A DNA stretch of 25,750 bases from an uncultured Slackia sp. (GCA_934661005.1 CAKUIK010000032.1:1-25750), one strand, 5' to 3'; numbered from the stretch's first letter, positions 15,778 through 24,477 are shown. Translations and numbers: made by a program. The notes: a model not told the origin generated them from the sequence alone.

Positions 15778-16842
15778 ATGTCGCTTTCTATCGGTATTGT
15801 TGGCCTGCCCAACGTTGGCAAGTCTTCGCTTTTCACCGCCCTTACCAAGAAGACCGGGTTCGCCGCGAACTATCCGTTTGCCACCATTGAGCCCAATACG
15901 GGCATGGTTCCCGTTCCCGACTATCGTTTGGATGAACTCGCAAAAATCGACCACCCGGCTAAAATCGTGCCGGCAACGGTCGAATTCGTTGACATTGCTG
16001 GCCTGGTTGCCGGCGCAAGCCAAGGCGAGGGCCTGGGCAACAAGTTCTTGGCCAACATTCGCGAAACCGATGCGATTTGTGAGGTCGTTCGTTTCTTCAG
16101 CGACCCCAACGTCGAGCACGTTTCCAAGAAGGTCGACCCGCAAAGCGACGTCGAGACCATTAAGACCGAGCTCGTGCTGGCCGACATCGCTACGGTCGAC
16201 AAGGCACTGCCTCGCCTTGAAAAGGAAGCGAAGCGCGATAAGTCGCTCATGTTCAAGTTCGAGACCGCCAAGAAGGTGCTCGCGGGTCTGAACGAGGGCC
16301 ATCGCGTGCTCACGCTGGGCCTGACCGACGAAGAGCTCGCTGCCATCAAAGACCTGTGCCTGCTCACGTGCAAGCCCATGCTCTACATCGCCAACGTCGA
16401 TGAGGACCAGCTCAACGCCGAGCTCCCCGAAATCGACGGTCAGATTCCCGTGCCTATTTGCGCTAAGACGGAAGCCGACTTGGCTGAGCTTGACCCCGAA
16501 GACGCCAAGATGTTCATGGAGGAGCTGGGTCTTTCTGAAAGCGGCCTCGCCCGACTCATTCGTAGTGCCTATGCACTGCTGGGCCTGCAGAGCTACTTCA
16601 CGAGCGGCGAAACCGAGACGCGCGCCTGGACCATTCCCGTGGGCGCGAAGGCGCCGCAGGCTGCGGGCGTCATCCATTCCGATTTTGAGCGCGGCTTCAT
16701 TAAGGCTGAAACCGCGAGCTTCGAAGACTACGCGTCTCTCGGCGGCGAAAAGGGCTGCCGCGACGCAGGCAAGCTTCGCCAGGAAGGCAAGGAATACGTG
16801 GTGCAGGACGGCGACGTAATGCACTTCAAGTTCAACGTGTAA
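15778..16842 (+). CDS. ychF: YchF-family GTP/ATP-binding protein (Obg-type P-loop NTPase)
   Basis: YchF/OLA1 proteins are Obg-related NTPases that prefer ATP and associate with ribosomes. The product (354 residues from this start) has the P-loop GIVGLPNVGKSSLFTALTKK, a Walker B-type DIAGLVAGASQGEGLGNKFL, and the specificity motif ANVDE. NVDE replaces the NKxD of true GTPases, which is the basis of ATP preference in this family. A C-terminal TGS-like region with HSDFERGFIKAE is also present. The ATG at 15778 has AAGGGG six bases upstream. In-frame ATGs at 15763 and 15772 overlap or precede that ribosome site and are less likely. It is transcribed alone. Confidence 0.96.
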   Translation: MSLSIGIVGLPNVGKSSLFTALTKKTGFAANYPFATIEPNTGMVPVPDYRLDELAKIDHPAKIVPATVEFVDIAGLVAGASQGEGLGNKFLANIRETDAICEVVRFFSDPNVEHVSKKVDPQSDVETIKTELVLADIATVDKALPRLEKEAKRDKSLMFKFETAKKVLAGLNEGHRVLTLGLTDEELAAIKDLCLLTCKPMLYIANVDEDQLNAELPEIDGQIPVPICAKTEADLAELDPEDAKMFMEELGLSESGLARLIRSAYALLGLQSYFTSGETETRAWTIPVGAKAPQAAGVIHSDFERGFIKAETASFEDYASLGGEKGCRDAGKLRQEGKEYVVQDGDVMHFKFNV

Positions 16843-16867
16843 GTTTTTGTGCGCTTGCCTCGCCGCT

Positions 16868-16898
16868 GACCTGCCCTTTTCCCTGAAGGGGGCAGGTC
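16868..16898. terminator. Hairpin downstream of ychF
   Basis: GACCTGCCC (16868-16876) pairs perfectly with GGGCAGGTC (16890-16898), and inner bases can extend the stem. AAATTT follows, a poor T-run. It lies 25 bases after the ychF stop. Confidence 0.6.
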
Positions 16899-16950
16899 AA
16901 ATTTAACGTGTAACAGGCAGATGCGCTTGAGCGGCTTCTATTCTGTTTCG

Positions 16951-16991
16951 AAGATGGGCGATGCGCGCGTTGCGTGCGTTGCCCATCTTTT
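16951..16991 (+). terminator. Strong intrinsic terminator just upstream of recQ
   Basis: AAGATGGGC (16951-16959) pairs with GCCCATCTT (16981-16989), with an inner GCGCGC/GCGTGC stem, followed by TTTG. It ends about 30 bases before the recQ ATG. It either ends ychF transcription as a second terminator or attenuates recQ. Confidence 0.75.
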
Positions 16992-17021
16992 TGTCATGGG
17001 TATTTTGGAAAGGGCGAATCA

Positions 17022-18956
17022 ATGGCGAATATTCAGGGACTTTCGGCGGCGAACATGACGCCGTGCCAGCCTTCCATGGATGCCGCGCGAGCTGCTCTTT
17101 CGACGTATTACGGCTACGACGAGTTCCGCAAAGGCCAAGAAGCGCTCATCGCTGCCGTGCTTTCGGGTCGTGATGCCCTGGGCATTATGCCCACGGGCGC
17201 TGGCAAATCGCTGTGCTACCAAATTCCGGGCATCGTTCTGCCGGGGCTCGCGCTTGTGATATCGCCGCTTGTCTCGCTTATGAAAGACCAAGTGAACGCG
17301 CTTATTGATGCGGGCGTGCGCGGGTCGTTTTTGAACTCGACCTTAACGCCTGGCCAGCAACGTACCGTGCTTGCGCGTGCCGAGGCGGGCACGTATAAAA
17401 TCATGTACGTGGCGCCCGAGCGCCTGGCCGATCCGATGTTTCGCGAGTTCGCGAGCCGCATAGAAATTCCCCTTATCGCCGTTGACGAGGCCCATTGCGT
17501 GTCGCAGTGGGGGCAAGATTTCCGTCCTGCGTATACGGGCATTGCCGATTTCATCGATAGCCTTCCGAAGCGGCCGCCTGTCATCGCGCTTACCGCAACG
17601 GCGACCGACAAGGTTCGCCGCGACGTTTCGGCCCTGCTGGGGTTGCGGAGTCCGGAATGCGTGGTTACGGGATACGACCGCTCAAATTTGAAGTTCAGCG
17701 TCGAAAAGCTTAATCCGAAGCAGAAGCGCACGCGAATCGCCCAGTTCATTGCGGAGCATTCGGGCGATTCGGGCATTGTGTATTGCTCGACGCGCAAAGA
17801 TGTCGACGGCCTTTCTGGCTGGCTTGCCGCTGAAGGGCTGCCTGTGGCGCGCTACCATGCCGGCATGAATAAGAACGAGCGTGACGATGCGCAGGAGCGC
17901 TTCATCAACGACGATGCTCCCATCATGGTGGCGACTAACGCTTTCGGTATGGGCATTGACAAATCGAACGTGCGCTGGGTGGTTCACTACAACATGCCGA
18001 AAAGCCTTGAGGCGTATTACCAGGAGGCGGGCCGTGCGGGTCGCGATGGCGAGCCGAGCGAGTGCCTGCTTTTGTGGTGCGATGGCGATGTGTCCACGTG
18101 CCGCTTCTTCATTGAGGGCGATAACGAATATGCCGCGCAACAGCCGGAAGAGGCCGAAATCGCGCGCGCTGCGCAACGGCGCATGCTCGAAGCCATGGTG
18201 GGGTACTGCCATACGACGGGATGCTTGCGCCGCTATATTCTGAATTATTTCGGCGACCAAACGCCGTTTAAAAATGGTAGCTCCGAGTGCTCGAACTGTT
18301 CGAATTGCCTAGGGGAATTTGAATCGATCGATGTGAGCGATACCGCCCGCGCCTGTGTGAAATGCGTGCGCGAATTGGGCGGAGCCTTTGGTAAAACCCT
18401 CGTGGCCGACATTGTGCGCGGATCGAAATCGCAGCGCGTGTTCGAGGGAAATTTTGAAACGCTCGATTCCTATGACACGGTGAGCGATTCGATTGCGCAG
18501 GTTAAGGAAGTGATTGAACTGCTCGTATCCGAAGGCTTCTTGTGCGTGAGCGAAGGGAAATACCCCACCGTGGGGCTTGGACCGCGCTCGCATGAGGCAT
18601 TCATGGAGGATTTTTCGTTCTCAATCAAACAGATGAAGAAGCCGGCGTCTGCGAAAAAGGAAAGGGTGGCGCGCGCTGTTGGCGCAGCGTCTTCTTCGAC
18701 GTTTGGCGTGGGTGAGACGAACGCGGGCGATGATGCGCTGTTTGAAGAGCTGCGTGCTTTGCGCAAACAGCTTGCCGATGCGGGAAATATCGCTCCCTAT
18801 ATGGTGTTTTCCGACCGAGCGTTGCGCGATATGTGCGCACGCCGTCCGAAAGACGCGCTCGATTTCCTCGAGGTCAACGGCGTGGGGTCGCGTAAGCTCG
18901 AACGCTATGGCGAAGCATTCCTTGACGCCATTGCGAGATTCGAAGCGGGGGAGTAA
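17022..18956 (+). CDS. recQ: ATP-dependent DNA helicase RecQ
   Basis: RecQ unwinds DNA 3' to 5' and acts in recombination and fork repair. The product of 644 residues has the helicase motifs in order: Walker A GIMPTGAGKSLCYQ (Lys62), DEAH at 155-158 in AVDEAHCVSQWGQDFRPAY, the motif III-type VIALTATAT, and motif VI YQEAGRAGRDG. A zinc site follows, with Cys residues in CLRRY and SSECSNCSNCLGEF, then a winged-helix RQC region. A C-terminal HRDC domain (about 570-640) includes LFEELRALRKQLAD and PYMVFSDRALRDMC. The ATG at 17022 follows GGAAAGGG at seven bases. An upstream in-frame GTG at 16974 would start inside the terminator hairpin and is rejected. Structured element E copy 2 follows the stop. 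Confidence 0.96.
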   Translation: MANIQGLSAANMTPCQPSMDAARAALSTYYGYDEFRKGQEALIAAVLSGRDALGIMPTGAGKSLCYQIPGIVLPGLALVISPLVSLMKDQVNALIDAGVRGSFLNSTLTPGQQRTVLARAEAGTYKIMYVAPERLADPMFREFASRIEIPLIAVDEAHCVSQWGQDFRPAYTGIADFIDSLPKRPPVIALTATATDKVRRDVSALLGLRSPECVVTGYDRSNLKFSVEKLNPKQKRTRIAQFIAEHSGDSGIVYCSTRKDVDGLSGWLAAEGLPVARYHAGMNKNERDDAQERFINDDAPIMVATNAFGMGIDKSNVRWVVHYNMPKSLEAYYQEAGRAGRDGEPSECLLLWCDGDVSTCRFFIEGDNEYAAQQPEEAEIARAAQRRMLEAMVGYCHTTGCLRRYILNYFGDQTPFKNGSSECSNCSNCLGEFESIDVSDTARACVKCVRELGGAFGKTLVADIVRGSKSQRVFEGNFETLDSYDTVSDSIAQVKEVIELLVSEGFLCVSEGKYPTVGLGPRSHEAFMEDFSFSIKQMKKPASAKKERVARAVGAASSSTFGVGETNAGDDALFEELRALRKQLADAGNIAPYMVFSDRALRDMCARRPKDALDFLEVNGVGSRKLERYGEAFLDAIARFEAGE

Positions 18957-18980
18957 GAGCGTTTACGGCTCCTTTCGCAC

Positions 18981-19134
18981 GGGTGTTCGCCTCGGCGGGG
19001 CTTTCGCAAGGGTCGTCGGCGTTCATTTTTTGCTTTTATTTCAAAATGAAACGCCGCCAGACGGGCGCATAGCGAGCCGAAGGCGAGCGGTAGCCCGTCG
19101 TGGCCCAGGCGAAAGCTCCGCCGTGCGGCCATCC
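18981..19134 (+). repeat. Structured element E, copy 2 (three-way-junction fold), 3' of recQ
   Basis: The outer stem is GGCGGGGCTTTCGC (18994-19007) with GCGAAAGCTCCGCC (19109-19122). It is extended outward by CGC/GCG and GGGTG/CATCC (to 18981 and 19134). Inside are hairpin A, with CGGCGTT (19017-19023) pairing AACGCCG (19050-19056) plus CATTTT/AAAATG, and hairpin B at 19062-19097, 34 of 36 bases identical to element copy 1. It begins 24 bases after the recQ stop, in the sense direction. The outer arms share no sequence with those of copy 1 although both pair, pointing to conserved structure. Confidence 0.7.
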
Positions 19135-19252
19135 GGCGGGATTTGAGTGACCGGAAAACATGCCGCTTCATTTGGCATACGCGTCAGGCGTATTTCGGTC
19201 TGTTGAACTTTGCTGGGCATCTGGCTGGCTCGCGTGTAGTTGCCTGCGGGTT

Positions 19253-19261
19253 TGTTATCAT
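19253..19261 (+). promoter_or_regulatory. Extended -10 promoter element of the gatCAB operon
   Basis: TGT-TATCAT, about 90 bases upstream of the gatC ATG. The upstream CGTGTA is a poor -35. The pattern resembles the ychF and dnaE elements. Confidence 0.45.
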
Positions 19262-19350
19262 ACGAATGTTATGTTCTCATGCAGTTCGCTTTGGGAAACT
19301 GCCGGCGACGTGCTTGCGGAAAAGCGAATCGAGAAGGAAAGAGAAGTCGC

Positions 19351-19659
19351 ATGACTCAGCAACTCACAGAACGCGACGTGCGTGACATCGCCACGTATGC
19401 GCGCATCGGGCTCACCGATGAAGAGCTCGCTCAGATGACGGTTGATTTGAACAGCATCATCGAGACGCTTAAGCCCATCACCGAATTCGACCTCGAAGGC
19501 GTGGAACCCACGTTCCATCCTATTGGAGGCCTTTCCAACGTGATGCGCGAAGACGTGGAAGTGCCTGGCTTCACGCAGGAGCAGGCGCTCTCGAATGCCC
19601 CTAAGCAGCAGGATGGCAGCTTCCTTATTCCCGCGATTTTGGGCGGAGGCGATCAGTAA
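19351..19659 (+). CDS. gatC: Asp-tRNA(Asn)/Glu-tRNA(Gln) amidotransferase subunit C
   Basis: GatC is the small subunit that wraps and stabilises the GatA-GatB pair. The 102-residue product shows the family pattern: LTERDVRDIATYARIGLTDE, then MTVDLNSIIETLKPITEFDL, EGVEPTFHPIGGLSNVMRED and the end segment SNAPKQQDGSFLIPAILGGG. The ATG at 19351 follows GAAGGAAAGAG. Upstream in-frame starts would add a non-homologous stretch. Its TAA overlaps the gatA ATG by one base (TAATG), a typical translational coupling. It is first in the gatC-gatA-gatB operon. Confidence 0.95.
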   Translation: MTQQLTERDVRDIATYARIGLTDEELAQMTVDLNSIIETLKPITEFDLEGVEPTFHPIGGLSNVMREDVEVPGFTQEQALSNAPKQQDGSFLIPAILGGGDQ

Positions 19660-21149
19660 TGGCGTACAACGCTAATATGAACGTGGCCGACATTCGTACC
19701 GGTCTTTTGGCGGGCGATTTCACCGCGCGTGAGATTGCCGAGGCGAGCTTCAAGCGCATCGAGGAACTCGACGGCGAAGTGCACGCATTTTTGGAGCTCA
19801 CCAAAGATGCCGCTTTTGAACAGGCCGCGAAAATTGACGAGGCGCTCGCAAACGGCACCTTCGACGAAATGGGCCCGCTCGCTGGCGCGCCCGTGGCGTT
19901 CAAAGACAACATGAACTACGAAGGCACGCACACCACGTGTTCTTCGCGCATGCTCGAAAACTACGTGTCGCCCTACACCGCGACGTGCGTTGCCAAAACC
20001 ATCGAGGCGGGCGGCATTCCTCTGGGCAAGCTGAACATGGATGAATTCGCGTTCGGCAGCTCCACCGAGACCTCTGCGTTCGGCCCCACTAAAAACCCGT
20101 GGGATCTTGAGCGCGTTCCGGGCGGCAGCTCGGGCGGCTCTGCGGCGTCGGTCGCCGCGGGCCTTGCGTGCGTGACGCTCGGCTCCGACACCGGCGGATC
20201 CATTCGCCAGCCTGCAGCGTTCTGCGGCATTGTTGGCGTGAAGCCGACCTATGGCATGGTTTCGCGTTATGGCGTGGTTGCGTTCGGCAGCTCGCTTGAC
20301 CAGGTTGGCCCGTTCGCGCGCAGCGTGCGCGATGCCGCCGCCGCGATGGACGCCATTTGCGGTCACGACCCCATGGATTGCACTTCGCAGTATGTGAAAG
20401 CCGATTTCCGTGCCGCGTGCGAGCAGGGCGTAGCCGGCATGCGCATTGGCGTGGTGCCTGGCTTCATGAATGCGCCCGGCCTTACCGACGAGGTGAAGGC
20501 CCGCGTTTCTGAGGCCACCGAGGCTCTTCGCGAGGCGGGCGCCGAAATCGTGGAAGTCGAGCTTCCCCATGCCGATGCGGCCATTTCAGCATATTACGTG
20601 CTGGGCCCGTGCGAGGCGTTCTCGAATTTGGCGCGCTTCGACTCGGTTCGCTACGGCTATTGCGACGAAGGCCACAAAGACCTCGGCAGCCAATACGAGG
20701 CGAGCCGCGCGTGCGGTTTCGGCATGGAGGCCAAGCGCCGCATTATGCTGGGCAGCTACCTGCTTTCGAGCGGCGTGTATGAGAAGTACTACTACCCGGC
20801 GCAGCAGGTTCGTACCCTTATTACGCAAGATTACCAGGCTGCATACGAGAAATGCGACGTCATCCTTGCGCCTACGAGCCCGCGCACCGCATTCAAGTTC
20901 GGTGAAATCGGCGACCCTGTCGAGATGCATCTGTCCGACATTTTCACGGTGTCGATCAACATCGCGGGCAACGGCGGCATGAGCGTGCCGTGCGGCTTGG
21001 GCAGCGACACGGGCCTGCCTGTGGGCGTGCAGCTGATCGCGCCTCAGTTCAAAGACGAGAACATGTTCCGCGCTGCGGCAGCTCTCGAAGCCGTGTATGG
21101 CGCAGCTCCTATTGCGCCCGATTTTGCGGCTGGAAAGGCCGGTGAATAG
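19659..21149 (+). CDS. gatA: Asp-tRNA(Asn)/Glu-tRNA(Gln) amidotransferase subunit A
   Basis: GatA is the glutaminase of the complex. It releases ammonia from glutamine and channels it to GatB. The 496-residue amidase-signature protein has the Ser-cisSer-Lys triad: Lys82 in PVAFKDNMNYEG, cis-Ser157 in VPGGSSGGSAASVAAG, and Ser181 in SDTGGSIRQPAAFCGIVG, with KPTYGMVSRYGVVAFGSSLD following. Presence of the operon implies that this organism makes Gln-tRNA and/or Asn-tRNA indirectly from misacylated tRNA. The length is normal. It overlaps gatC by one base and ends one base before the gatB start. Confidence 0.97.
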   Translation: MAYNANMNVADIRTGLLAGDFTAREIAEASFKRIEELDGEVHAFLELTKDAAFEQAAKIDEALANGTFDEMGPLAGAPVAFKDNMNYEGTHTTCSSRMLENYVSPYTATCVAKTIEAGGIPLGKLNMDEFAFGSSTETSAFGPTKNPWDLERVPGGSSGGSAASVAAGLACVTLGSDTGGSIRQPAAFCGIVGVKPTYGMVSRYGVVAFGSSLDQVGPFARSVRDAAAAMDAICGHDPMDCTSQYVKADFRAACEQGVAGMRIGVVPGFMNAPGLTDEVKARVSEATEALREAGAEIVEVELPHADAAISAYYVLGPCEAFSNLARFDSVRYGYCDEGHKDLGSQYEASRACGFGMEAKRRIMLGSYLLSSGVYEKYYYPAQQVRTLITQDYQAAYEKCDVILAPTSPRTAFKFGEIGDPVEMHLSDIFTVSINIAGNGGMSVPCGLGSDTGLPVGVQLIAPQFKDENMFRAAAALEAVYGAAPIAPDFAAGKAGE

Positions 21150-21150
21150 C

Positions 21151-22728
21151 ATGAAGAAGCTCGAAGAAGTTTTGCAAGACTGGGAAGCCGTTATTGGCCT
21201 CGAAATTCACGCTGAGCTCACCACGCTGAACACGAAGATGTTCTGCGGTTGCAAGCTTGAGTTCGGCGTCGACCCCAATACGCATACGTGCCCCATTTGC
21301 CTGGGCCTGCCTGGTGCGCTTCCCGTGCCGAATAAGGCCGCCATCGAGAGTATCGTGCTCGCCGGCTTGGCTACCAACTGCGATATCGAGAAGCATTCGA
21401 TGTTCTATCGCAAGAACTATATGTACCCCGATATGGCGAAGAACTTCCAAACCACGCAGGGACCCGTGGCGTTTTGCATGCGCGGCCACCTCGATCTTGA
21501 AGTTGACGGCGCGGGCGCGAAGGAGCGCATCGACCTGGACGGCTTGAAGCCGGGCGAAAGCCAGGGCAATGTGACCGCGACCGAAGACGGCTATGTGGCG
21601 CACGTGGGCATTACGCGCATCCACATGGAAGAGGACGCGGGCAAAATGGTGCATATCGGCGGCGACGAAGGCCGTATCGCCGGTGCCACGCACTCGCTCG
21701 TCGACTACAACCGCGCGGGCACGCCGCTCATCGAGCTTGTGACCGAGCCCGATTTGCGCACGCCCGAAGAGGCTCGCCTGTTCATGCAGAAGCTTCGCCA
21801 GATTTACTTGGCCATCGGCATTTCCGACTGCTCCATGGAAGAGGGCTCCATGCGCTGCGACGGCAACGTCTCGCTGCGCCGCCGCGGTTCCACGGGTCTG
21901 GGCGTGAAGACCGAACTCAAGAACATGAATTCGTTCAAGAACTTGCATGACGGCTTGGCTTATGAGATTTGCCGTCAGGCTCAGGTGCTTGAAGAAGGCG
22001 GTCAGATCTATCAGGAAACGCGCCATTGGGACCCCTCGGCGAAGCGCACCATCGTGATGCGCGTGAAGGAAACCGCGGATGACTACCGCTTGTTCCCCGA
22101 GGCCGACCTTGCGCCGTACGATTTGACCGACGAGTGGATCGACGGCGTTCGCGCCAAGCTTCCCGAGTTGCCCGACCAGAAGGCCGCGCGCTACCAGGAA
22201 AGCTTCGGCCTTTCGGCCTATGACGCTCGCCATTTGGTTGAGCATCGTGCCACCTCGAATTTCTTCGAGAAGGGCATGGAGCTTGCGGGCGACAAGGCTT
22301 CCAAGTTGGCGAAGCCGCTCGCGAACCTCGCGATTAACGACATCACGGCGCGCATGAACGCCAACGAGTCGTTCAACTTGGCGGAATGCCCGCTTACGCC
22401 CGCGCGCGCAATTGAGCTCGTTGAGCTTATCGCGACCGATGCGATTTCCTCGAAGCAGGGTAAGGAGGTTTTCGCCGCCGTGATTGACGAGGATAAAGAC
22501 CCCTCGGCTATCGTTGACGAACGTGGCATGAAGCAGGTAAGCGACACGAGCGCCATCGAGGCCGTTGTCGATGCCGTGATTGCCGCGAACCCCGATGAGG
22601 TTGCTCGTTACAAAGAGGGCAACACGAAGCTCATCGGCTTTTTCGTGGGCCAGTGCATGAAGGAAATGCGCGGCCAGGGCAATCCGAAGGTCATCAACCA
22701 GCTGCTTGCCAAGAAGCTGAATGCGTAA
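21151..22728 (+). CDS. gatB: Asp-tRNA(Asn)/Glu-tRNA(Gln) amidotransferase subunit B
   Basis: GatB phosphorylates and amidates the misacylated aminoacyl group on tRNA. The product of 525 residues begins MKKLEEVLQDWEAVIGLEIH, followed by AELTTLNTKMFCGC. A four-cysteine zinc site is visible (MFCGC, then HTCPICLGLPG). Other conserved stretches are KNYMYPDMAKNFQTTQ, HVGITRIHMEEDAGKMVH, SLVDYNRAGTPLIELVTEPD and MEEGSMRCDGNVSLR. The C-terminal YqeY-like tail domain ends GQCMKEMRGQGNPKVINQLL. The start lies one base after the gatA stop. A longer in-frame opening overlapping gatA is not needed. It is last in the operon, with a terminator 20 bases on. Confidence 0.97.
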   Translation: MKKLEEVLQDWEAVIGLEIHAELTTLNTKMFCGCKLEFGVDPNTHTCPICLGLPGALPVPNKAAIESIVLAGLATNCDIEKHSMFYRKNYMYPDMAKNFQTTQGPVAFCMRGHLDLEVDGAGAKERIDLDGLKPGESQGNVTATEDGYVAHVGITRIHMEEDAGKMVHIGGDEGRIAGATHSLVDYNRAGTPLIELVTEPDLRTPEEARLFMQKLRQIYLAIGISDCSMEEGSMRCDGNVSLRRRGSTGLGVKTELKNMNSFKNLHDGLAYEICRQAQVLEEGGQIYQETRHWDPSAKRTIVMRVKETADDYRLFPEADLAPYDLTDEWIDGVRAKLPELPDQKAARYQESFGLSAYDARHLVEHRATSNFFEKGMELAGDKASKLAKPLANLAINDITARMNANESFNLAECPLTPARAIELVELIATDAISSKQGKEVFAAVIDEDKDPSAIVDERGMKQVSDTSAIEAVVDAVIAANPDEVARYKEGNTKLIGFFVGQCMKEMRGQGNPKVINQLLAKKLNA

Positions 22729-22747
22729 AGCCCTTTCGCTTGGGACG

Positions 22748-22781
22748 AAAAGAGACCGAAATTTCTTTCGGTCTCTTTTTT
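22748..22781 (+). terminator. Rho-independent terminator of gatCAB
   Basis: AAAAGAGACCGAAA (22748-22761), loop TTTC, TTTCGGTCTCTTTT (22766-22779), followed by more T: a perfect 14-bp stem. It could also stop the converging polymerase/YolD-like transcript. Confidence 0.92.
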
Positions 22782-22814
22782 GTTGGCCGCCTTTCGAAAT
22801 GGGCGCGCCTTCCT

Positions 22815-23030
22815 TTACGGAGCGTCGTCGCGATATGCTTCCGTGTAGCGCGCCTCTTCCGCGATGGCGTTTCGCTCAACCTCGGCGAGCATTTCTTCGT
22901 AGCCCCTCAACGCCGAGAACGGCATGAACTGGCGTGCTCGCTCGGGGTAGGCGCGCGCTTCGTGTTTGCGGGCGTTTTGCGCATTCGCAGCGCCCATGCG
23001 TTCGAGATAAGCGTCCCATTCAGCCGGCAT
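22815..23030 (-). CDS. YolD-like protein, downstream partner of the Y-family polymerase
   Basis: The 71-residue product, MPAEWDAYLERMGAANAQ followed by the core ERARQFMPFSALRGYEEMLA, matches the YolD-like pattern (aromatic-PF-ALxGYxE). YolD-like proteins are small and are often encoded next to UvrX/DinB-type polymerases. Their function is not established. The ATG at 23030 is preceded by GGAGG at six bases, and it overlaps the polymerase gene end by 11 bases. A longer opening to 23093 would start inside the polymerase gene without a ribosome site. As part of the operon it should be damage-inducible. Confidence 0.8.
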   Translation of the reverse strand: MPAEWDAYLERMGAANAQNARKHEARAYPERARQFMPFSALRGYEEMLAEVERNAIAEEARYTEAYRDDAP

Positions 23031-24477
23031 TGTGGCCTCCAATTTGCAAATTGCGTTTTCGCATCGTCGCGTTCTTTTTAAAGCTCGTGCCAAAGAGCAC
23101 GGAGTTCTTGCCGAATTTCGATTGCACGGCGAGCATGGCTTCTTGCAGGTTTCGTTCGCGCTGCTCTTCTTCCGGCTCGCAGAAGAGGCTCATTTGGTAG
23201 CCTTCCGCTTCGACGATTTCGGAAAAGCCCAACATGACGCGCCGCACTGACCGATTGGGGTCGACATGGGCATCAAAGAGCTGGGCGGCGGCGTCGAATA
23301 GAAAATGGAACGAGTTCGTCGCGGCGTCGAGCGTGCGCGTGCCGCCCGTGGCTTCGTGGTAGCCGCTGTTGCGCGCGCCTGGTCCGACGATTCGTCTGCC
23401 GTGTTCGCCGACAAAGGTGCGTGTCTCGCTTTCCGAAGTCGTTTCTGCCTGTCCGCCTCGAGGGGCGTTGAAGCGCATTTCGTCGTATTCGCGTTCGAGT
23501 TCTACTTGCGTTTGAGCGTGGGTAAAGCCTCCCGTTACGTTAAGTCCGCGTTCTTTCGCGTACCCCACGTGCAGTGAGACGCGGCGTGCCGCCAGGCCTT
23601 TCTCGACCATATCGAGCGCGCTCGATTCGACCATTTCCCGCAGCACGGTGCGAGCATCTTCGAAGGAGTAGTCGCATTCAAGCACCTGCCCGTTGGCTAT
23701 GGATTTCCCGACGGGCTTCCATGCTTTGATTTCTTCGATGGTGCAGGGCTCTTGGCCCCATGCGTGGTCGATGAGAAATTCGGCGTTCACTCCGAATTCG
23801 TGGTAGAGCAATTCTTCTGGAAGGCGCGTTACATCGTAGAGCGTGTGGGCCCCATGTTTGGCGAGCCGTGCCGCGATGCCGGGGCCGATGTTCCAAATGT
23901 CGGTGATGGGCTTGTGGTGCCACATGGTTTCGCGAAACGACGATTCGGTGAGTTCCCCAATGAAATCGGGGCTCTTCTTGGCGAGCACGTCGAGTGCCAC
24001 TTTTGCCAAAAAGAGGTTTTCGCCAATGCCCGCCGTGGCCGTTATGCTCGTTTCTGCCTTCACGGCGCCTACGAGTTCGGCCGCCCATTCGCGCGCAGAT
24101 TTTTTCTCGAGCGCTAAATAGGGTGTTGCGTCGATGAAGCACTCGTCAATCGAATAGGGGTAGATGTCGGCGGGGGATACGTGCCTCAAATAGATGCCGT
24201 AAATTTGAGCGGAACGCTCCATGTAGAGCCGCATGCGTGGCTTCGCCTTGAAGTACTTGATGCCTTCAGGAATTTCGAAAACGCGGCAACGATTGCGCAC
24301 GCCGAGCTTTTTCATGGCGGGCGATATGGCAAGGCAAATGGTCTTTTCGGAGCGGGCGGGGTCGGCCACAACAAGCAGTGCCTTATCGGGGTCGAGGCCC
24401 CTCTCGGCGCATTCGACCGAAGCGTAGAAGCTTTTCAAGTCGATGCAGATATACGTTTTACCGCTTCGGTTTTGCAA
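23020..24477 (-). CDS. Y-family DNA polymerase (DinB/UvrX-like translesion polymerase)
   Basis: The protein (about 485 residues) copies across damaged DNA. The catalytic motifs are visible: CIDLKSFYASVECAERGLDP with the first metal-binding Asp, and YPYSIDECFIDATPYLAL with the Asp-Glu pair. The LTESSFRETMWHHKPITDIW and NIGPGIAARLAKHGAHTLYD stretches are the helix-hairpin-helix region. The family resembles Bacillus UvrX/YqjW rather than short DinB. Two TTG starts exist, at 24483 and 24477. AAGGAG is only two bases from the first but eight from the second, so 24477 is preferred. Upstream is a LexA box over the promoter. The YolD-like gene overlaps the 3' end. Confidence 0.92.
   Translation of the reverse strand: MQNRSGKTYICIDLKSFYASVECAERGLDPDKALLVVADPARSEKTICLAISPAMKKLGVRNRCRVFEIPEGIKYFKAKPRMRLYMERSAQIYGIYLRHVSPADIYPYSIDECFIDATPYLALEKKSAREWAAELVGAVKAETSITATAGIGENLFLAKVALDVLAKKSPDFIGELTESSFRETMWHHKPITDIWNIGPGIAARLAKHGAHTLYDVTRLPEELLYHEFGVNAEFLIDHAWGQEPCTIEEIKAWKPVGKSIANGQVLECDYSFEDARTVLREMVESSALDMVEKGLAARRVSLHVGYAKERGLNVTGGFTHAQTQVELEREYDEMRFNAPRGGQAETTSESETRTFVGEHGRRIVGPGARNSGYHEATGGTRTLDAATNSFHFLFDAAAQLFDAHVDPNRSVRRVMLGFSEIVEAEGYQMSLFCEPEEEQRERNLQEAMLAVQSKFGKNSVLFGTSFKKNATMRKRNLQIGGHNAG

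Larger units (their letters stand above)
18957..19350. other. Intergenic region recQ to gatC
   Basis: These 394 bases hold structured element E copy 2 (18981-19134) and the probable gatC promoter (19253-19261). The long open frames that cross it lack ribosome sites and look accidental. The stretch 19135-19250 shows nothing I recognise. Confidence 0.5.

Noticed and set aside
19240..19350. N-terminal extension of gatC from an upstream GTG
   Set aside because: It would begin upstream of the likely -10 element and adds residues not seen in GatC. The ATG at 19351 has its own ribosome site.
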